From Alphaproteobacteria bacterium (GTDB taxonomy: Bacteria > Pseudomonadota > Alphaproteobacteria > Micavibrionales > Micavibrionaceae), in the NCBI GenBank assembly GCA_023384135.1, contig JAHDXS010000001.1, positions 620,001 to 684,000 of the forward strand: DNA of 64,000 bases, written 5' to 3'. The translations under genes were made by a program, and so were the position numbers. The notes under the pieces were generated by a model. That model saw nothing but the letters and a program-made list of their open reading frames with translations, was not told where the DNA came from and made no database searches. Positions within the stretch are counted from its first letter, which is position 1; every line of letters begins with the position of its first letter. Of the stretch, positions 37,442 to 47,370 are shown in pieces.

Positions 37442-37903
37442 CTACTCTGCGCTGTCTTGCATGGCTTCAAGCTCTGCCAGCATGGACGTATACGTAATCA
37501 TACCCAGCAGCTTATTATGCTCGTCAACGACCGCCAAGGGCCCGCCGTGATTGGTCAAAAGACTTACACCCTCCCACAACGGCTCCTCCGGCCCGACGCT
37601 CAGAACCTTGCGGTCCATAACTTCCGTAACCTTCAAGGGCTTTACCCGTCCAAGACGCTTGGCCACACCCGGCGCGGCACCAACCTTGATATCCACCTTG
37701 ATCCCGTCCGTCATAGCGACCGAAACCGGGATCAGGTTGCGCATCAGCCCCTTGAAAGAAAAAAGCCCTAAAAGCTTACCCTGTTCATCGACCACGGGCG
37801 CGGAATTGACTTTGCTTTTCTTTAAAAGCGCAATGGCGCTCTCGACATTCTGATCGGGCGCAAGCTTGACGAGCTTCTTCTCGATAGCGGCATAGCACGG
37901 CAT
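37442..37903 (-). CDS. CBS-domain pair protein
   Basis: A 153-residue protein made of two CBS motifs (residues about 8-70 and 90-150; NVESAIALLKKSKVNSAPVV and WEGVSLLTNHGGPLAVVDEH). CBS pairs bind adenosyl ligands such as AMP or SAM. No attached catalytic domain. It lies five bases after the alpha/beta-hydrolase gene's stop on the same strand, so they are co-transcribed. Confidence 0.88.
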   Translation of the reverse strand: MPCYAAIEKKLVKLAPDQNVESAIALLKKSKVNSAPVVDEQGKLLGLFSFKGLMRNLIPVSVAMTDGIKVDIKVGAAPGVAKRLGRVKPLKVTEVMDRKVLSVGPEEPLWEGVSLLTNHGGPLAVVDEHNKLLGMITYTSMLAELEAMQDSAE

Positions 37904-37908
37904 AGTGA

Positions 37909-38769
37909 TTACTCCCCTGAAATCCCAGATTCCCCATTATCCCGATTGCGCGAATCTATTCCAGCCAAAAATTCAAGCACATGCCCGCTTAGTCCCAGAA
38001 GATGCAGATCGTTATGATGCCCGCCGGGGATTTGGACAAACTTTTTGGGGTCGTTGGCGATCTGGTACAGGGCTTTTCCGTGAGCCTGCGGAATAACCTC
38101 GTCGTATTGGCCGTTAATCATGAAGACAGGCGCTCGCACACGCTTGATCTTCTCTGCGCTCATGTAGCGATCGAGCAAAAGAAGATCGACGGGAATAAAG
38201 AAATAAAGCCCGCGCGCCAGATCGAGCACGCTTGTAAAGGGCGCCTCAAGCGCAACCGCCAGCGGCGGCGTACCCCGGTCGCTCAGATGCGCCGCCAACT
38301 CCACTGAAACGCCAGTCCCAAGGGACTCACCGTAGAGTACGATCCGCTCCGGCCCGATCCCCTGCTCCTTGGCAAGCCAGTCAAGATAGGCCCATCCATC
38401 CTGATATAATCCTGCTTCCGTCGGAGTCCCGGGATTGCCGCCAAAACCCCTATATTCGGCCAACAAGACCCCATACCCCGCATTCACATAATCGGGTATC
38501 TTCGCAAGCCGCCCGCCGATCGCACCGGCATTGCCGTGATAATAAACCAGAACGGGCTTACCCGCCTGTGGCTTGAAATACCAACCCTCAAGCGCCAGCC
38601 CGTCCGCCGTTCTGACAGCCGCAACTTCAGCGATGGCCGGAGGCGCTTCGCGCTTTTTATAAGGATGATAAAGAAGGCTGCGTTGCTGCAGAAACAGCAC
38701 AAACACAAAAGCCGCATAAACCAGAGCTGCAATAAGAACTAATTTGTATATGACCACCCCCAAACGCAT
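37909..38769 (-). CDS. Alpha/beta hydrolase (ABHD13/BEM46-like)
   Basis: A 286-residue protein with an N-terminal membrane segment (YKLVLIAALVYAAFVFVLFL) and an alpha/beta-hydrolase fold. The nucleophile elbow is LYGESLGTG (GxSxG), the oxyanion region VYYHGNAGAIGG, the acid near INGQYDEVIP and the His in PGGHHNDL. The substrate is unknown. Its ATG overlaps the MsbA-like gene stop (ATGA), implying coupled expression and possibly a lipid-related role. Confidence 0.88.
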   Translation of the reverse strand: MRLGVVIYKLVLIAALVYAAFVFVLFLQQRSLLYHPYKKREAPPAIAEVAAVRTADGLALEGWYFKPQAGKPVLVYYHGNAGAIGGRLAKIPDYVNAGYGVLLAEYRGFGGNPGTPTEAGLYQDGWAYLDWLAKEQGIGPERIVLYGESLGTGVSVELAAHLSDRGTPPLAVALEAPFTSVLDLARGLYFFIPVDLLLLDRYMSAEKIKRVRAPVFMINGQYDEVIPQAHGKALYQIANDPKKFVQIPGGHHNDLHLLGLSGHVLEFLAGIDSRNRDNGESGISGE

Positions 38770-40544
38770 CAGGATTTCAGCCCCGTCTCATACATCCGCG
38801 CATAAAGCCCGCCCTTGCCGAGCAATTCGGAATGCGTCCCGCGCTCTATAATCTCCCCCCGATCCAGAACCAGGATCTGATCCGCCGCCTGAACCGTTGT
38901 GAGCCTATGTGCGATCACGATGGTCGTGCGGCCCTTTTCCAGCTCTTTCAGCGCCTCCTGTACGAGTTTCTCGGATTCATTGTCCAGCGCGGAGGTCGCC
39001 TCATCAAGAAGCAGGATAGGCGCATCCTTCAAAATGGCCCGCGCGATAGCGATCCTTTGCCGCTGCCCGCCGGAAAGCTTCACACCGTCCTCGCCAACAA
39101 CCGTCTGATAGCCTGCCGGGAACGACTCTATAAAATCATGGGCCGCCGCCGCCCGCGCCGCCGCGATAAGATCCTCGTCACTGGCATCCGCGCGCCCGTA
39201 ACGGATATTCTCAAGCACCGTGTCGTTAAAAATCGTGATGTCCTGCGAGACCAGCGCAATCCGGCTCCGCAGACTGGCCAGCGTCAGGTCGCGCGCATCC
39301 GTCCCGTCGATCAGAATCCGCCCTTCGCTGGCGTCGTAAAACCGGGGGATGAGGTTGATAATCGTGCTCTTCCCGCCACCTGAAGGACCCACCAGCGCCG
39401 TCACCTTGCCGGGCCGCGCCGCGAAACTGACGCCCCGCAGGGCTTTATCCTCAACCCCCTCATAGATGAAATGCACATCCTCGAACCGGATCTCCGGCAC
39501 CTGCTCGCCCAGAACGCCTGCATCGGTCCGGTCCGTGACGGCGGGCCGCAATTCCATAAGCGCGAAGACCCGGTCGGCGGCCCCAAACCCCATCTGAAGG
39601 TTGCCGTTCAACCGCGCCAGCTTTTTCATCGGCTCGTACGCCAGCGTAAACGCCGCCAGAAACGAGGCCAGTCCCCCGGCGGTGATATGCCCGCCCAGAA
39701 CCTGATACCCGCCATAAATGATGATAGCGGAAAAAATCAGCCCGATGACCGTCTCGTTGACCGGGGTAGTCAGGTTCCGGTACTGCACGGATTTAATATT
39801 GAGATCGCGGACCCGCCCAACGGCACTGCTGATTTTCTCCTGCTCGCGCTTCTCCATGCCGTACGCCTTGACCATACGTACACCCTGAAAGCTCTGCGAT
39901 AAAAGGTCTGAAAGGCTCGCCATCTCGTCCTGAATGGACCCCGAAACCGCCCGCAGCTTCTTGCCGATCGCCACAAGAAACACCGCCACAAACGGCGCGA
40001 CCGTAAACGCGGCCAGCGTCAGCTTCCAGTCGTGATAGAGCATGACGCCCACAAGGAACACCAGGGTGAACGCGCTCTTGCCGAACCCGGTCATCAACTC
40101 GCCCAAGGCCATACGGATGACCCCCACGTCATTGACCACCCGCGAAACCAACTGCCCGCTCGGGTTCGAATGAAAAAATGCGAGGTCTAGGGTCGTAAAA
40201 TTGTTGAACAGGTCGCTCTGGATGTCCGCGACCACCCCCTGCCCGATCTGGTTCATATAGATCGTATGCCAGTACGTCGTAATCCCTCTTACGACAAAAG
40301 TGCCCAGAACGGCCAGAGACACCGGAATAATCAAGTCCTCCCGTCCGCCGTAAAGCACATCGTCCAGCACGGGCTGCATAAGATAGGCAAGCAGGGCCGT
40401 CATCGCCGCGGCAATGGCCATCAAAACCACAGCAAGAAGAAGCTTGCGCCAGTAAGGTTTTACGTAAACAACCGCCACCCGTTTCGCAAGTGCGAAGGAG
40501 GAGCTTTTCTTCTCGGGATTATATGGCGGTGCAGCAGGCTTCAT
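38769..40544 (-). CDS. MsbA-type lipid/multidrug ABC exporter
   Basis: A 591-residue half-transporter with six membrane spans (about 30-320) and a nucleotide-binding domain: Walker A VGPSGGGKST, signature LSGGQRQRIAIARAIL, Walker B ILLLDEATSALD and H-loop IAHRL. It resembles MsbA, which flips lipid A-core across the inner membrane, but drug exporters share this layout. Operon with the hydrolase and CBS genes. Confidence 0.88.
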   Translation of the reverse strand: MKPAAPPYNPEKKSSSFALAKRVAVVYVKPYWRKLLLAVVLMAIAAAMTALLAYLMQPVLDDVLYGGREDLIIPVSLAVLGTFVVRGITTYWHTIYMNQIGQGVVADIQSDLFNNFTTLDLAFFHSNPSGQLVSRVVNDVGVIRMALGELMTGFGKSAFTLVFLVGVMLYHDWKLTLAAFTVAPFVAVFLVAIGKKLRAVSGSIQDEMASLSDLLSQSFQGVRMVKAYGMEKREQEKISSAVGRVRDLNIKSVQYRNLTTPVNETVIGLIFSAIIIYGGYQVLGGHITAGGLASFLAAFTLAYEPMKKLARLNGNLQMGFGAADRVFALMELRPAVTDRTDAGVLGEQVPEIRFEDVHFIYEGVEDKALRGVSFAARPGKVTALVGPSGGGKSTIINLIPRFYDASEGRILIDGTDARDLTLASLRSRIALVSQDITIFNDTVLENIRYGRADASDEDLIAAARAAAAHDFIESFPAGYQTVVGEDGVKLSGGQRQRIAIARAILKDAPILLLDEATSALDNESEKLVQEALKELEKGRTTIVIAHRLTTVQAADQILVLDRGEIIERGTHSELLGKGGLYARMYETGLKS

Positions 40545-40628
40545 AGTACCTCAGGAAACTAACCGTATGCTATAATAGCCTAAGATTAAAGCATTTTTCA
40601 CTGTGTGCAGGAAGGGGTACGGCTGGGC

Positions 40629-41582
40629 GTGACAGAATTCAAGCCGCAGAACGGACAACCGGGGATAGGATTAGCTTTGGGCGGAGGATTGGCGCGGGGT
40701 TTTGCCCATATCGGCGTCATTAAAGCCCTTAACCGAAACGGCGTTTTTCCAACCCTCATCACGGGAACATCCATAGGCGCCGTTGTCGGCGCCTGTTACC
40801 TCGCAAACAAGATGGACGCGTTCGAGGATTGGGCCCTCTCCCTGACACGCTACAAGGTCTTCAGCTATCTCGACTTTCGTGTGCGCAGCGCTGGCCTGAT
40901 TGGCGGAACCCGTCTGCGCACGATGCTCGAAGAACATTTCAAGGACATGACATTCGCGGATTTACCCTATCCGCTGATCTGCATCGCCACTGATCTGGCC
41001 ACAGGCCATGAAATCTGGATGCGCAAGGGGAACTTGCTGGAGGCCATGATTGCCTCCTTTGCCCTGCCCGGCGTGTTTCCGCCCGTGAAATACGACGGAA
41101 GGTTCCTCGTGGACGGCGCTTTGGTCAACCCCTGCCCCGTTTCCCCGTGTCAGGCGATGGGCGCGCGCATGACCATCGCCGTGGACCTCAACGCCGACCT
41201 GATCGGCAAGGCCACAAAACCCGGCACCGCCTATCAAACGGTTACCGGTTTCGACCTTTTCAACAATGAAGATGTCTCCCCCGAAACCCAGAAAACCTTC
41301 AATGCGTCCTCTTTGTCGCGCCGCCTTTTCCGGCGGGAGGAAAACAACCCAAGCCTCTTCGGCGTCATGGTATCGGCCCTCAGCATCATTCAGGACCGCC
41401 TCACCCGCTCCCGCCTGGCCGGGGAACCGCCCGATGTGCATATCCGCCCGACGACCGGCCATATCGGCCTGCTCGAATTTGAAAAGGGCAAGGAACTGAT
41501 CCGTCTGGGCGAAGAAGCAACAGAACGCGCCATGCCGGAAATCCTGGCGGCCAAACACCTGTTTCTCTCACAAACCCAATAA
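40629..41582 (+). CDS. Patatin-like phospholipase (RssA-like)
   Basis: About 317 residues from GTG 40629, 11 bases after AGGAAGGGG. The catalytic dyad of patatins is present: GTSIGA (GxSxG) following the oxyanion loop LGGGLARGFAHIGV, and the DGA motif in FLVDGALVNPCPV. No signal peptide. Likely a cytoplasmic or peripheral lipid acyl hydrolase. Divergent from the MsbA-like gene, with TATAAT at about 40571 in the shared gap. Confidence 0.9.
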   Translation: MTEFKPQNGQPGIGLALGGGLARGFAHIGVIKALNRNGVFPTLITGTSIGAVVGACYLANKMDAFEDWALSLTRYKVFSYLDFRVRSAGLIGGTRLRTMLEEHFKDMTFADLPYPLICIATDLATGHEIWMRKGNLLEAMIASFALPGVFPPVKYDGRFLVDGALVNPCPVSPCQAMGARMTIAVDLNADLIGKATKPGTAYQTVTGFDLFNNEDVSPETQKTFNASSLSRRLFRREENNPSLFGVMVSALSIIQDRLTRSRLAGEPPDVHIRPTTGHIGLLEFEKGKELIRLGEEATERAMPEILAAKHLFLSQTQ

Positions 41583-41596
41583 GCTGTGGCCGCGCA

Positions 41597-42892
41597 CTAT
41601 ACGGTAACGGCGACCGTTCTTGCCTGAACGGTGGCATCAGGCGTGCGCACGGACGTTTCGGACAGCGCCGGGTCGTTGCTCGCAACCGTCTGCGGAACGA
41701 AATCGGGATCGGCGATTCTGGCGAAAAACTCCGGCGCCGTCACGCCCCCAATCGTCAGAGTCGGCGCACTTCCGGCTTCAAGATCGACGCTGGCCCTCGC
41801 ACCGGAAGGAACAGGCGGCGTAATCCCACTGACCTGCCGCTTGAAAGCGTCGATATAGGCTCTGACATGGGTTTCAAGCGCGGGTGAGGCATCGCCCCCG
41901 CTGAACTCCCCACGCGCCAGCGCCCGCTCGACCGTACGGACAAACCGCCCCGGATTATACTCGAACATCCTCAGAGCGTTGCGCTCGCTGCCCAGATTAT
42001 GCTCGTTGGAGACCGCCGTTAAGATTTTCGAGCGCATCTGCTCCGCCGCTTTGACATAATCGTCATTGACCGCGCTGACACCGCTCCCGATCAGGGCGAC
42101 CCCCGTCGCATGCGAGGCGTCGCGTGAGTGAACGGCACTCAAAACCCTGTAATCCGTCAAGGCCTGGGCGACATCGTTGTGGCCGTTGTCTCTCAGCCAT
42201 TTAAGGGCCTGCAAATCTCCGCGTGTTTCCGAGATGATGCTCAGCTTGGTTGTGGGCGAAGTCAAAGTGTCACGGTTGCCGTGCTCACCCTCATGCTCCC
42301 CGGTCGCCCGGTCCCAAATGGCGTTCGTGCCCGGCACGGGCCTTAGACGCGCCGTGCGAATCCCCGAAGCGGTACTGGCAAGCTCGTTCTTGCTGTCGGA
42401 ATGTTCGGCCTGCGTATTCACCAGACAAATGTTGACCTTCAGATTTCTGATGGCGAAACGCCCGGTGCCCGACGGAGAACTCAGCAGGGCATCGTCAATG
42501 ATGTCGTCCACCTGCTGGTCCGTCATCGAGCGCCCGAGATTGCTGATGTGGCCATTGAGCTCCCCCCGGATATAATCCCGGTTCGCCTGGCTGTGCTTGT
42601 CCCGACTGTCCAGAGTAGAAACATCGATGGACACGGACCCCGGCACGTCAAGCCTGCGGCGCTCGACGGACGGCGCAGACGACAAGGCGCCGTCGATAAC
42701 CCTGTCCACCTCTGCGTCGGGAAAATTCGTTCTGAGATCGCTCAGAGCGGACAAAAGCTCGCCCCGCACGTAATTCCTGTTGTCTGCGCTGTGCGGGTCG
42801 CGCGGATCAAGTAATTTGGGGTCTATAAAGACAAAGGCAAATACATTCCGCGCTGAGGCGTTAACACCTTCGATAAAATCCGAGTCGCTCAT
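41597..42892 (-). CDS. Large repeat-bearing protein with an HExxH motif, function unknown
   Basis: About 431 residues from ATG 42892 (AGGGG nine bases before it). Residues about 20-140 hold two homologous units of about 80 residues, each with (LD)(P/S)RDxHSxxNRxYxRGEL and a closing DxxxDxA(L)xSxPS. The middle has GEHEGEHGNRD, containing HEGEH, and a following ISETRGDLQALKWL, reminiscent of zinc peptidases with a downstream Glu. The C-terminus is Pro/Ser/Val-rich. No signal peptide. Function unassigned. Confidence 0.65.
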   Translation of the reverse strand: MSDSDFIEGVNASARNVFAFVFIDPKLLDPRDPHSADNRNYVRGELLSALSDLRTNFPDAEVDRVIDGALSSAPSVERRRLDVPGSVSIDVSTLDSRDKHSQANRDYIRGELNGHISNLGRSMTDQQVDDIIDDALLSSPSGTGRFAIRNLKVNICLVNTQAEHSDSKNELASTASGIRTARLRPVPGTNAIWDRATGEHEGEHGNRDTLTSPTTKLSIISETRGDLQALKWLRDNGHNDVAQALTDYRVLSAVHSRDASHATGVALIGSGVSAVNDDYVKAAEQMRSKILTAVSNEHNLGSERNALRMFEYNPGRFVRTVERALARGEFSGGDASPALETHVRAYIDAFKRQVSGITPPVPSGARASVDLEAGSAPTLTIGGVTAPEFFARIADPDFVPQTVASNDPALSETSVRTPDATVQARTVAVTV

Positions 42893-43035
42893 AATATCCA
42901 CCCCTGCTTATTTTATATAAAAATTGTTTTTACTATGAAATGAATCTACAGACTCTTCAGACAGCAGTCAAATTGACTCTGTGCGCATACATTCATATGA
43001 AGCTGCGCGTCTAATAAATATGAAAATAGTCGAAT

Positions 43036-43983
43036 TCAGCGCTTCGAGCGCTTCTTGTGCTTACGGTCAGGCAGCGCCCGGCCCCAGACAAGGCTGTCCA
43101 GAAGATACTTCGGGCGCACGTTGTTATACTGCCGGATCAAAATTTCCAAAGCCTTGTCCACATCGCCCAGCGTTCGGCAATTCTTGAAGGCGGGCTTGTG
43201 GATGCCCTGCTTGACGAGACACGTGTCGATATTGACCAGATGCCCTCCGAGAATGTCGTGCGCCATCGTGTCGCCGATCATCACCGTCTGGCCGGGATAG
43301 ATGTCTTGCTGCTGCAAGACCCGGATGCAATGCTGGAAAATCGGCTGGTGCGGCTTGCCGATATAATGCACGACGCCGCCGAAATCCTTGTACCGCGCGG
43401 CCAGCGTTCCCGGCCCCATAATGTTCTGATTGCCCATGACACCAAGACTGTCCGGGTTCGCGCAAATCGCCTTAAGCTTGTACCGCGCCGCCTCACGCAG
43501 CAGCGGTTCATAATCCTCCAGCGTCTTTTCCGGCGAATCCGCCCCGCTGATCAGAATGAAATTGGCTTCCTTGGGGTGCTCGACGATCTCGACATCCAGC
43601 CCCTCGACGATCGAACGGTCGCCGCCCCGGCTGATCACGATGCACTTTTTGCCGATATCCTTGAAATATCCGTCGTCCTGCGCATGCAGGCCCTGCCATG
43701 TCACCTCGCCTGAGGTGATGATGGTATTATAAAGACTGGGGGGAATACCCAGATCCTCAAGCCGCTCCTGATTCACGTCCGCGCGCTTTCCGGAGTTGGA
43801 GAGGATGATGACGAATTTCTTGCGGCGCTGGAGTTCCTTGAGGCACTCAATCACGCCGTCATAAGCGGCCTCGCCATTATGCAAAACGCCCCATTGATCA
43901 ATGATGAAACCGACATAACTGTCAGATATATCGGAAAGGCCCTGGCAGAATTTCGTGTTCACTATACTGCTGGTAATCAGCAC
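43036..43983 (-). CDS. HAD superfamily class IIA phosphatase
   Basis: A 315-residue HAD hydrolase. It has the nucleophile motif DQWGVLHNGE, motif II in ILSNSGKRAD, the class IIA cap (ICANPDSLGV) and the metal-binding MIGDTMAHDILGG. NagD-like proteins of this type dephosphorylate small sugar or nucleotide phosphates. Starts at GTG 43983; a GTG at 43962 is an alternative. The C-terminus is Lys/Arg-rich. Confidence 0.88.
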   Translation of the reverse strand: MLITSSIVNTKFCQGLSDISDSYVGFIIDQWGVLHNGEAAYDGVIECLKELQRRKKFVIILSNSGKRADVNQERLEDLGIPPSLYNTIITSGEVTWQGLHAQDDGYFKDIGKKCIVISRGGDRSIVEGLDVEIVEHPKEANFILISGADSPEKTLEDYEPLLREAARYKLKAICANPDSLGVMGNQNIMGPGTLAARYKDFGGVVHYIGKPHQPIFQHCIRVLQQQDIYPGQTVMIGDTMAHDILGGHLVNIDTCLVKQGIHKPAFKNCRTLGDVDKALEILIRQYNNVRPKYLLDSLVWGRALPDRKHKKRSKR

Positions 43984-44074
43984 CGAAACAACCCCTTCAC
44001 CTCGTAATCAAACACCGCGGATGCATTATGGTCACAATCCACAGAGTAATCAACAATGATTTATAATTTCTAAA

Positions 44075-45634
44075 TCAGCCGGATTCCTTGCTTTGAGCGA
44101 TATAAGCCCTAAGATCCCGCCGTATTTCCGGAGCCAGGATGAACAGCCCCAGAATGTTGGGAAATGCCATAGACATCATCGCCGCATCCGTGAAATTGAT
44201 CAGATTATCGAGGTGTGCCGCGGTTCCAATCATCGTACACAAAAGATAGAAGACTTTGAAAATGTTCTCGATCCAGTCTTTTTCGCCAAAAACATACCGC
44301 ACGCACACAGCCCCGCAATAATACCACGAGATCATGGTCGAAAAGGCAAACAGCAGGACCGTAAACGTCAGAACGTACGGGAACCACGGAATGCCTGACT
44401 CGAACGCGCGGGATGTCAGTTCAACCCCTTCCATGCCGCCGCCCACGGTATAGACTCCCGTCACGACAATGACCAAGGCCGTGACGTTGCAGATGATGAT
44501 CGTGTCGATAAATGGTCCGAGCATGGCCACAATCCCCGTCCCCACCGGCCCGTCCGTATTGGTCGTCGATTGCACGATGGCCGCCGAGCCAAGCCCCGCC
44601 TCGTTCGAGAACGCCGCGCGCTGCACCCCGATCAGAAGCCCACCAAGCAGAGCGCCCATCCCGGCCTGCAAGGAGAATGCGCTGCTAACGATGGTCACAA
44701 GCGCCCCCGGCAGAGCGTCAATATGAAGACCGATCACCACGAGCCCGGCGAGCATGTATACGCCGCCCATCACCGGAACCAGTTTTGAAGACACCGCCGC
44801 GATGGATTTCAGCCCCCCGATAATAACCGCCCCGACCATAAGCGCCAGAACGAAACCGAACGCCCAGCCATAACCGGCGAACACACTCGCATCGCCGCCC
44901 GTGGCAACAACCACCTGTTTAAAGGACTGGTTCGCCTGATACATATTGCCGCCGCCGATAGTGCCCAAGATGCAGCAGATCGCGAAGAACATGGCGAAGA
45001 ACGCGCCCACAGCGGGCATCCCCCGCGCCGCGAAGGCGTGTTTGAGGTAATACATCGGTCCCCCGGAAATGCGGGTCGGGTGTCCGGCATCGCGATGCTG
45101 CCTGTACTTTACGCCCAGCATCACTTCAGCGAATTTCGACGACATGCCCAGAAAGCCCATAAGCGTCATCCAGAACGCAGCGCCCGGCCCGCCCGTCGAA
45201 ATGGCCACCGCCACCCCGGCGATATTCCCAAGCCCGACCGTACCCGAAAGCGAGGCCATAAGCGCCTGAAACTGGCTGATCTCCCCGCCCGTCCCGACCT
45301 GACTGCCTTTTCCGAACAGCAAACGCACAGACCGCCCGAAATAGCGCAGATTGATAAAACCGAGATAGACCGTAAAGAACACCGCTGCGGCGGCCAGCCA
45401 GATCAGAATGAATTTAAACTGCAGACAGGCATCGATCGGCAGGGGTATATAGGGCTTGAGAACCTGCACCCCACGCCACGTATCGGCGTAGACGTTCATC
45501 TCCTCCGCCTTGCACTGCCCCGCGTAAATGCCCCAGAAAACCAGATCCGAAGCCGTCTCCATCAGCGGCTGAAAAAACGCGTCGATGGTTTCGTCGATTC
45601 CCGGCGCTGCGGCCTCCGGTGAGGTTTCGGTCAT
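44075..45634 (-). CDS. Sodium:alanine/glycine symporter (AGCS family)
   Basis: A 519-residue polytopic transporter with about ten membrane spans. Family features include GTVGLGNIAGVAVAISTGGPG, FWMTLMGFLGMSSKFAEVML, RAAFSNEAGLGSAAI and MISWYYCGAVCVRYVFGE. An N-terminal extension of about 80 residues precedes the transporter core. It imports alanine or glycine with Na+. Confidence 0.94.
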   Translation of the reverse strand: MTETSPEAAAPGIDETIDAFFQPLMETASDLVFWGIYAGQCKAEEMNVYADTWRGVQVLKPYIPLPIDACLQFKFILIWLAAAAVFFTVYLGFINLRYFGRSVRLLFGKGSQVGTGGEISQFQALMASLSGTVGLGNIAGVAVAISTGGPGAAFWMTLMGFLGMSSKFAEVMLGVKYRQHRDAGHPTRISGGPMYYLKHAFAARGMPAVGAFFAMFFAICCILGTIGGGNMYQANQSFKQVVVATGGDASVFAGYGWAFGFVLALMVGAVIIGGLKSIAAVSSKLVPVMGGVYMLAGLVVIGLHIDALPGALVTIVSSAFSLQAGMGALLGGLLIGVQRAAFSNEAGLGSAAIVQSTTNTDGPVGTGIVAMLGPFIDTIIICNVTALVIVVTGVYTVGGGMEGVELTSRAFESGIPWFPYVLTFTVLLFAFSTMISWYYCGAVCVRYVFGEKDWIENIFKVFYLLCTMIGTAAHLDNLINFTDAAMMSMAFPNILGLFILAPEIRRDLRAYIAQSKESG

Positions 45635-45714
45635 GGGGTCCTGCCTGTTCGTTGTGTTTTTTTATGCACACAAGGATAAGTGAAAAATAACAAAAATGAA
45701 GAGCTAATTTCGGA

Positions 45715-45747
45715 CACAAAAAAACCGGGGCCGCTATCCGGCCCCGG
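45715..45747 (-). terminator. Intrinsic terminator of the small secreted protein gene
   Basis: On the minus strand CCGGGGCCG-loop-CGGCCCCGG (45747-45725) is followed by seven T's. It terminates transcription of the gene ending at 45775. Confidence 0.92.
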
Positions 45748-45774
45748 CTTGGGAAAGACTTGGCTCAACCTGGC

Positions 45775-46263
45775 TCAGCCCGTAGCCTTGCAGACAGGCT
45801 TGGAAACGGGATGCGACGGAAAGATGGTTGCGGCCCAGCGGCGCACGCCCTCGTAATTCAGCTTAGTGGCCTTCTCAACGCGCGGCGAATAGCTGCGGCA
45901 GAAAATGTCCGGGCGCATCTTGGCGGCATCGTTTGAAATCTTGTTGGCAAACTCGGTGCGCAGCGTATTCAGGGACGCTTCGGGATTTTTGTCGCCGTTG
46001 CGGGCCATATGCTGCATGAGGATCCGCTCATAGGTGGCGAAAAGCTCCGCATACTTGCTGGTGAACGCGCGGTACTGACCGTAAAGATTTTTAGCCTTAG
46101 CCATGTGGTTGCAGTTCAACCCGATCACCATCAACTCGCTGTGAATCCGGATTCCCTGCTCCGCCTCGGCTTCCTGCTGAGAATAACACGCCCCAGCAGA
46201 GGCCGGAGACGCCAACAGAAGACAAACCGCCAAAACGCCCAAAAAAACTCTCATAATCATCAT
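45775..46263 (-). CDS. Small secreted protein of unknown function
   Basis: About 162 residues from ATG 46263 (46287 and 46254 are alternatives). The signal peptide MRVFLGVLAVCLLLASPASA ends before GACYSQQEAEAEQGIRIHSE. The mature helical protein has four cysteines (ACYS, LNCNHM, IFCRSY, PVCKA), suggesting two disulfides in the periplasm. Sits between the hydroxyacid dehydrogenase gene and a terminator. No named family. Confidence 0.75.
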   Translation of the reverse strand: MMIMRVFLGVLAVCLLLASPASAGACYSQQEAEAEQGIRIHSELMVIGLNCNHMAKAKNLYGQYRAFTSKYAELFATYERILMQHMARNGDKNPEASLNTLRTEFANKISNDAAKMRPDIFCRSYSPRVEKATKLNYEGVRRWAATIFPSHPVSKPVCKATG

Positions 46264-46304
46264 CCCATTTCGTTTCTGTTTATACATAAATTCGGCGAAA
46301 AAAG

Positions 46305-47249
46305 CTACGCCGCTACGGGTGTTACAAGCGCCTTGCCAGCAAAAAATGCATCCAGATTCTCTACAACAAGTCGTCCCATCAGGGAACGGGTTTCGCGCGT
46401 GGCGGACCCGACATGCGGGGATAAAATAACATCGTCGCAGCTTATAAGAGCCTTGGGTACATTCGGCTCGTCCGCAAAGACATCTAACCCCGCCCCGCCG
46501 ATCTCACCCGCCTCAAGAGCGGCCACAAGATCGTCCTCCTTGACAACGGAGCCGCGCGCGATATTGATCAAATATCCCTGCGGCCCCAGCGCCCGGAGGA
46601 TGGTCCGGTCCACCGCATGCAGCGTTTCCGGTCCGCCCGAACAGGCCAGGATCAGAAAGTCGCTGCTTTGCGCCAGCGCCTGTAAGTTTCCATAATAGCC
46701 GTAGGGTATATCATTTTTCGGCGATCGGCTGCAATAGATTATTCTCATATTATGGGCAGCCGCGCGCTGCGCGATAGCCTCGCCGATCTTGCCCATCCCG
46801 AAAATCCCGGCTGTCTTGCCCGCAAGGCAGGTCGTTAGAGGAAAAGCGCCGCCCTTCCAATGGCCTGCACGCACAAATTTATCAGCAACAATGCCGCTTC
46901 TTGCGACATTAAGCAGCAACATCATCGCGATATCCGCCGTATCGTCCGTCAAGATCCCCGGCGTGTTGCTGACCACGACCCCCCGCGCCTTCGCGGCCGC
47001 AAGGTCGAGATTATCGTAACCCGCCCCGAACTGGGCGATCACCTTAAGCGCAGGCAGCCGAGCGATGATCTCGGCCCCGACCTTCTCCCCGTCATAGGTC
47101 GAGACGATAGCCTCGATCAAATCGCCCTGAGAGAAAAGAACGTCCTCCCTGTCCGCCTGCTCCCAGAGCCGGATAACACGATAACGCTCATCTAAAAGCG
47201 CCATCTCGGCGGGTAGAAGGGACTTGAGGGCCAGAACGGTTTTTTTCAT
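46305..47249 (-). CDS. D-isomer specific 2-hydroxyacid dehydrogenase
   Basis: A 314-residue NAD(P)-dependent enzyme from ATG 47249. Nucleotide fold: GIFGMGKIGEAIAQRAA (GxGxxG) and RSPKN after the second strand, which suggests NADP use. Catalytic residues are Arg in NIARGSVV, Glu in DVFADEPN and His in LSPHVGSATRE. Likely a glyoxylate/hydroxypyruvate reductase or related enzyme; the substrate cannot be told from sequence alone. Confidence 0.9.
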   Translation of the reverse strand: MKKTVLALKSLLPAEMALLDERYRVIRLWEQADREDVLFSQGDLIEAIVSTYDGEKVGAEIIARLPALKVIAQFGAGYDNLDLAAAKARGVVVSNTPGILTDDTADIAMMLLLNVARSGIVADKFVRAGHWKGGAFPLTTCLAGKTAGIFGMGKIGEAIAQRAAAHNMRIIYCSRSPKNDIPYGYYGNLQALAQSSDFLILACSGGPETLHAVDRTILRALGPQGYLINIARGSVVKEDDLVAALEAGEIGGAGLDVFADEPNVPKALISCDDVILSPHVGSATRETRSLMGRLVVENLDAFFAGKALVTPVAA

Positions 47250-47370
47250 CTTGTAATCTTTCTTGCCCCCGCAGGTCTCAAAACAATCCCAAAATACTTG
47301 CACACCGCAGGGAGGCTGTGGTTAATGACGGATATGATTTTTTGTACCCAAAGAACAGCCTGAACACAAC

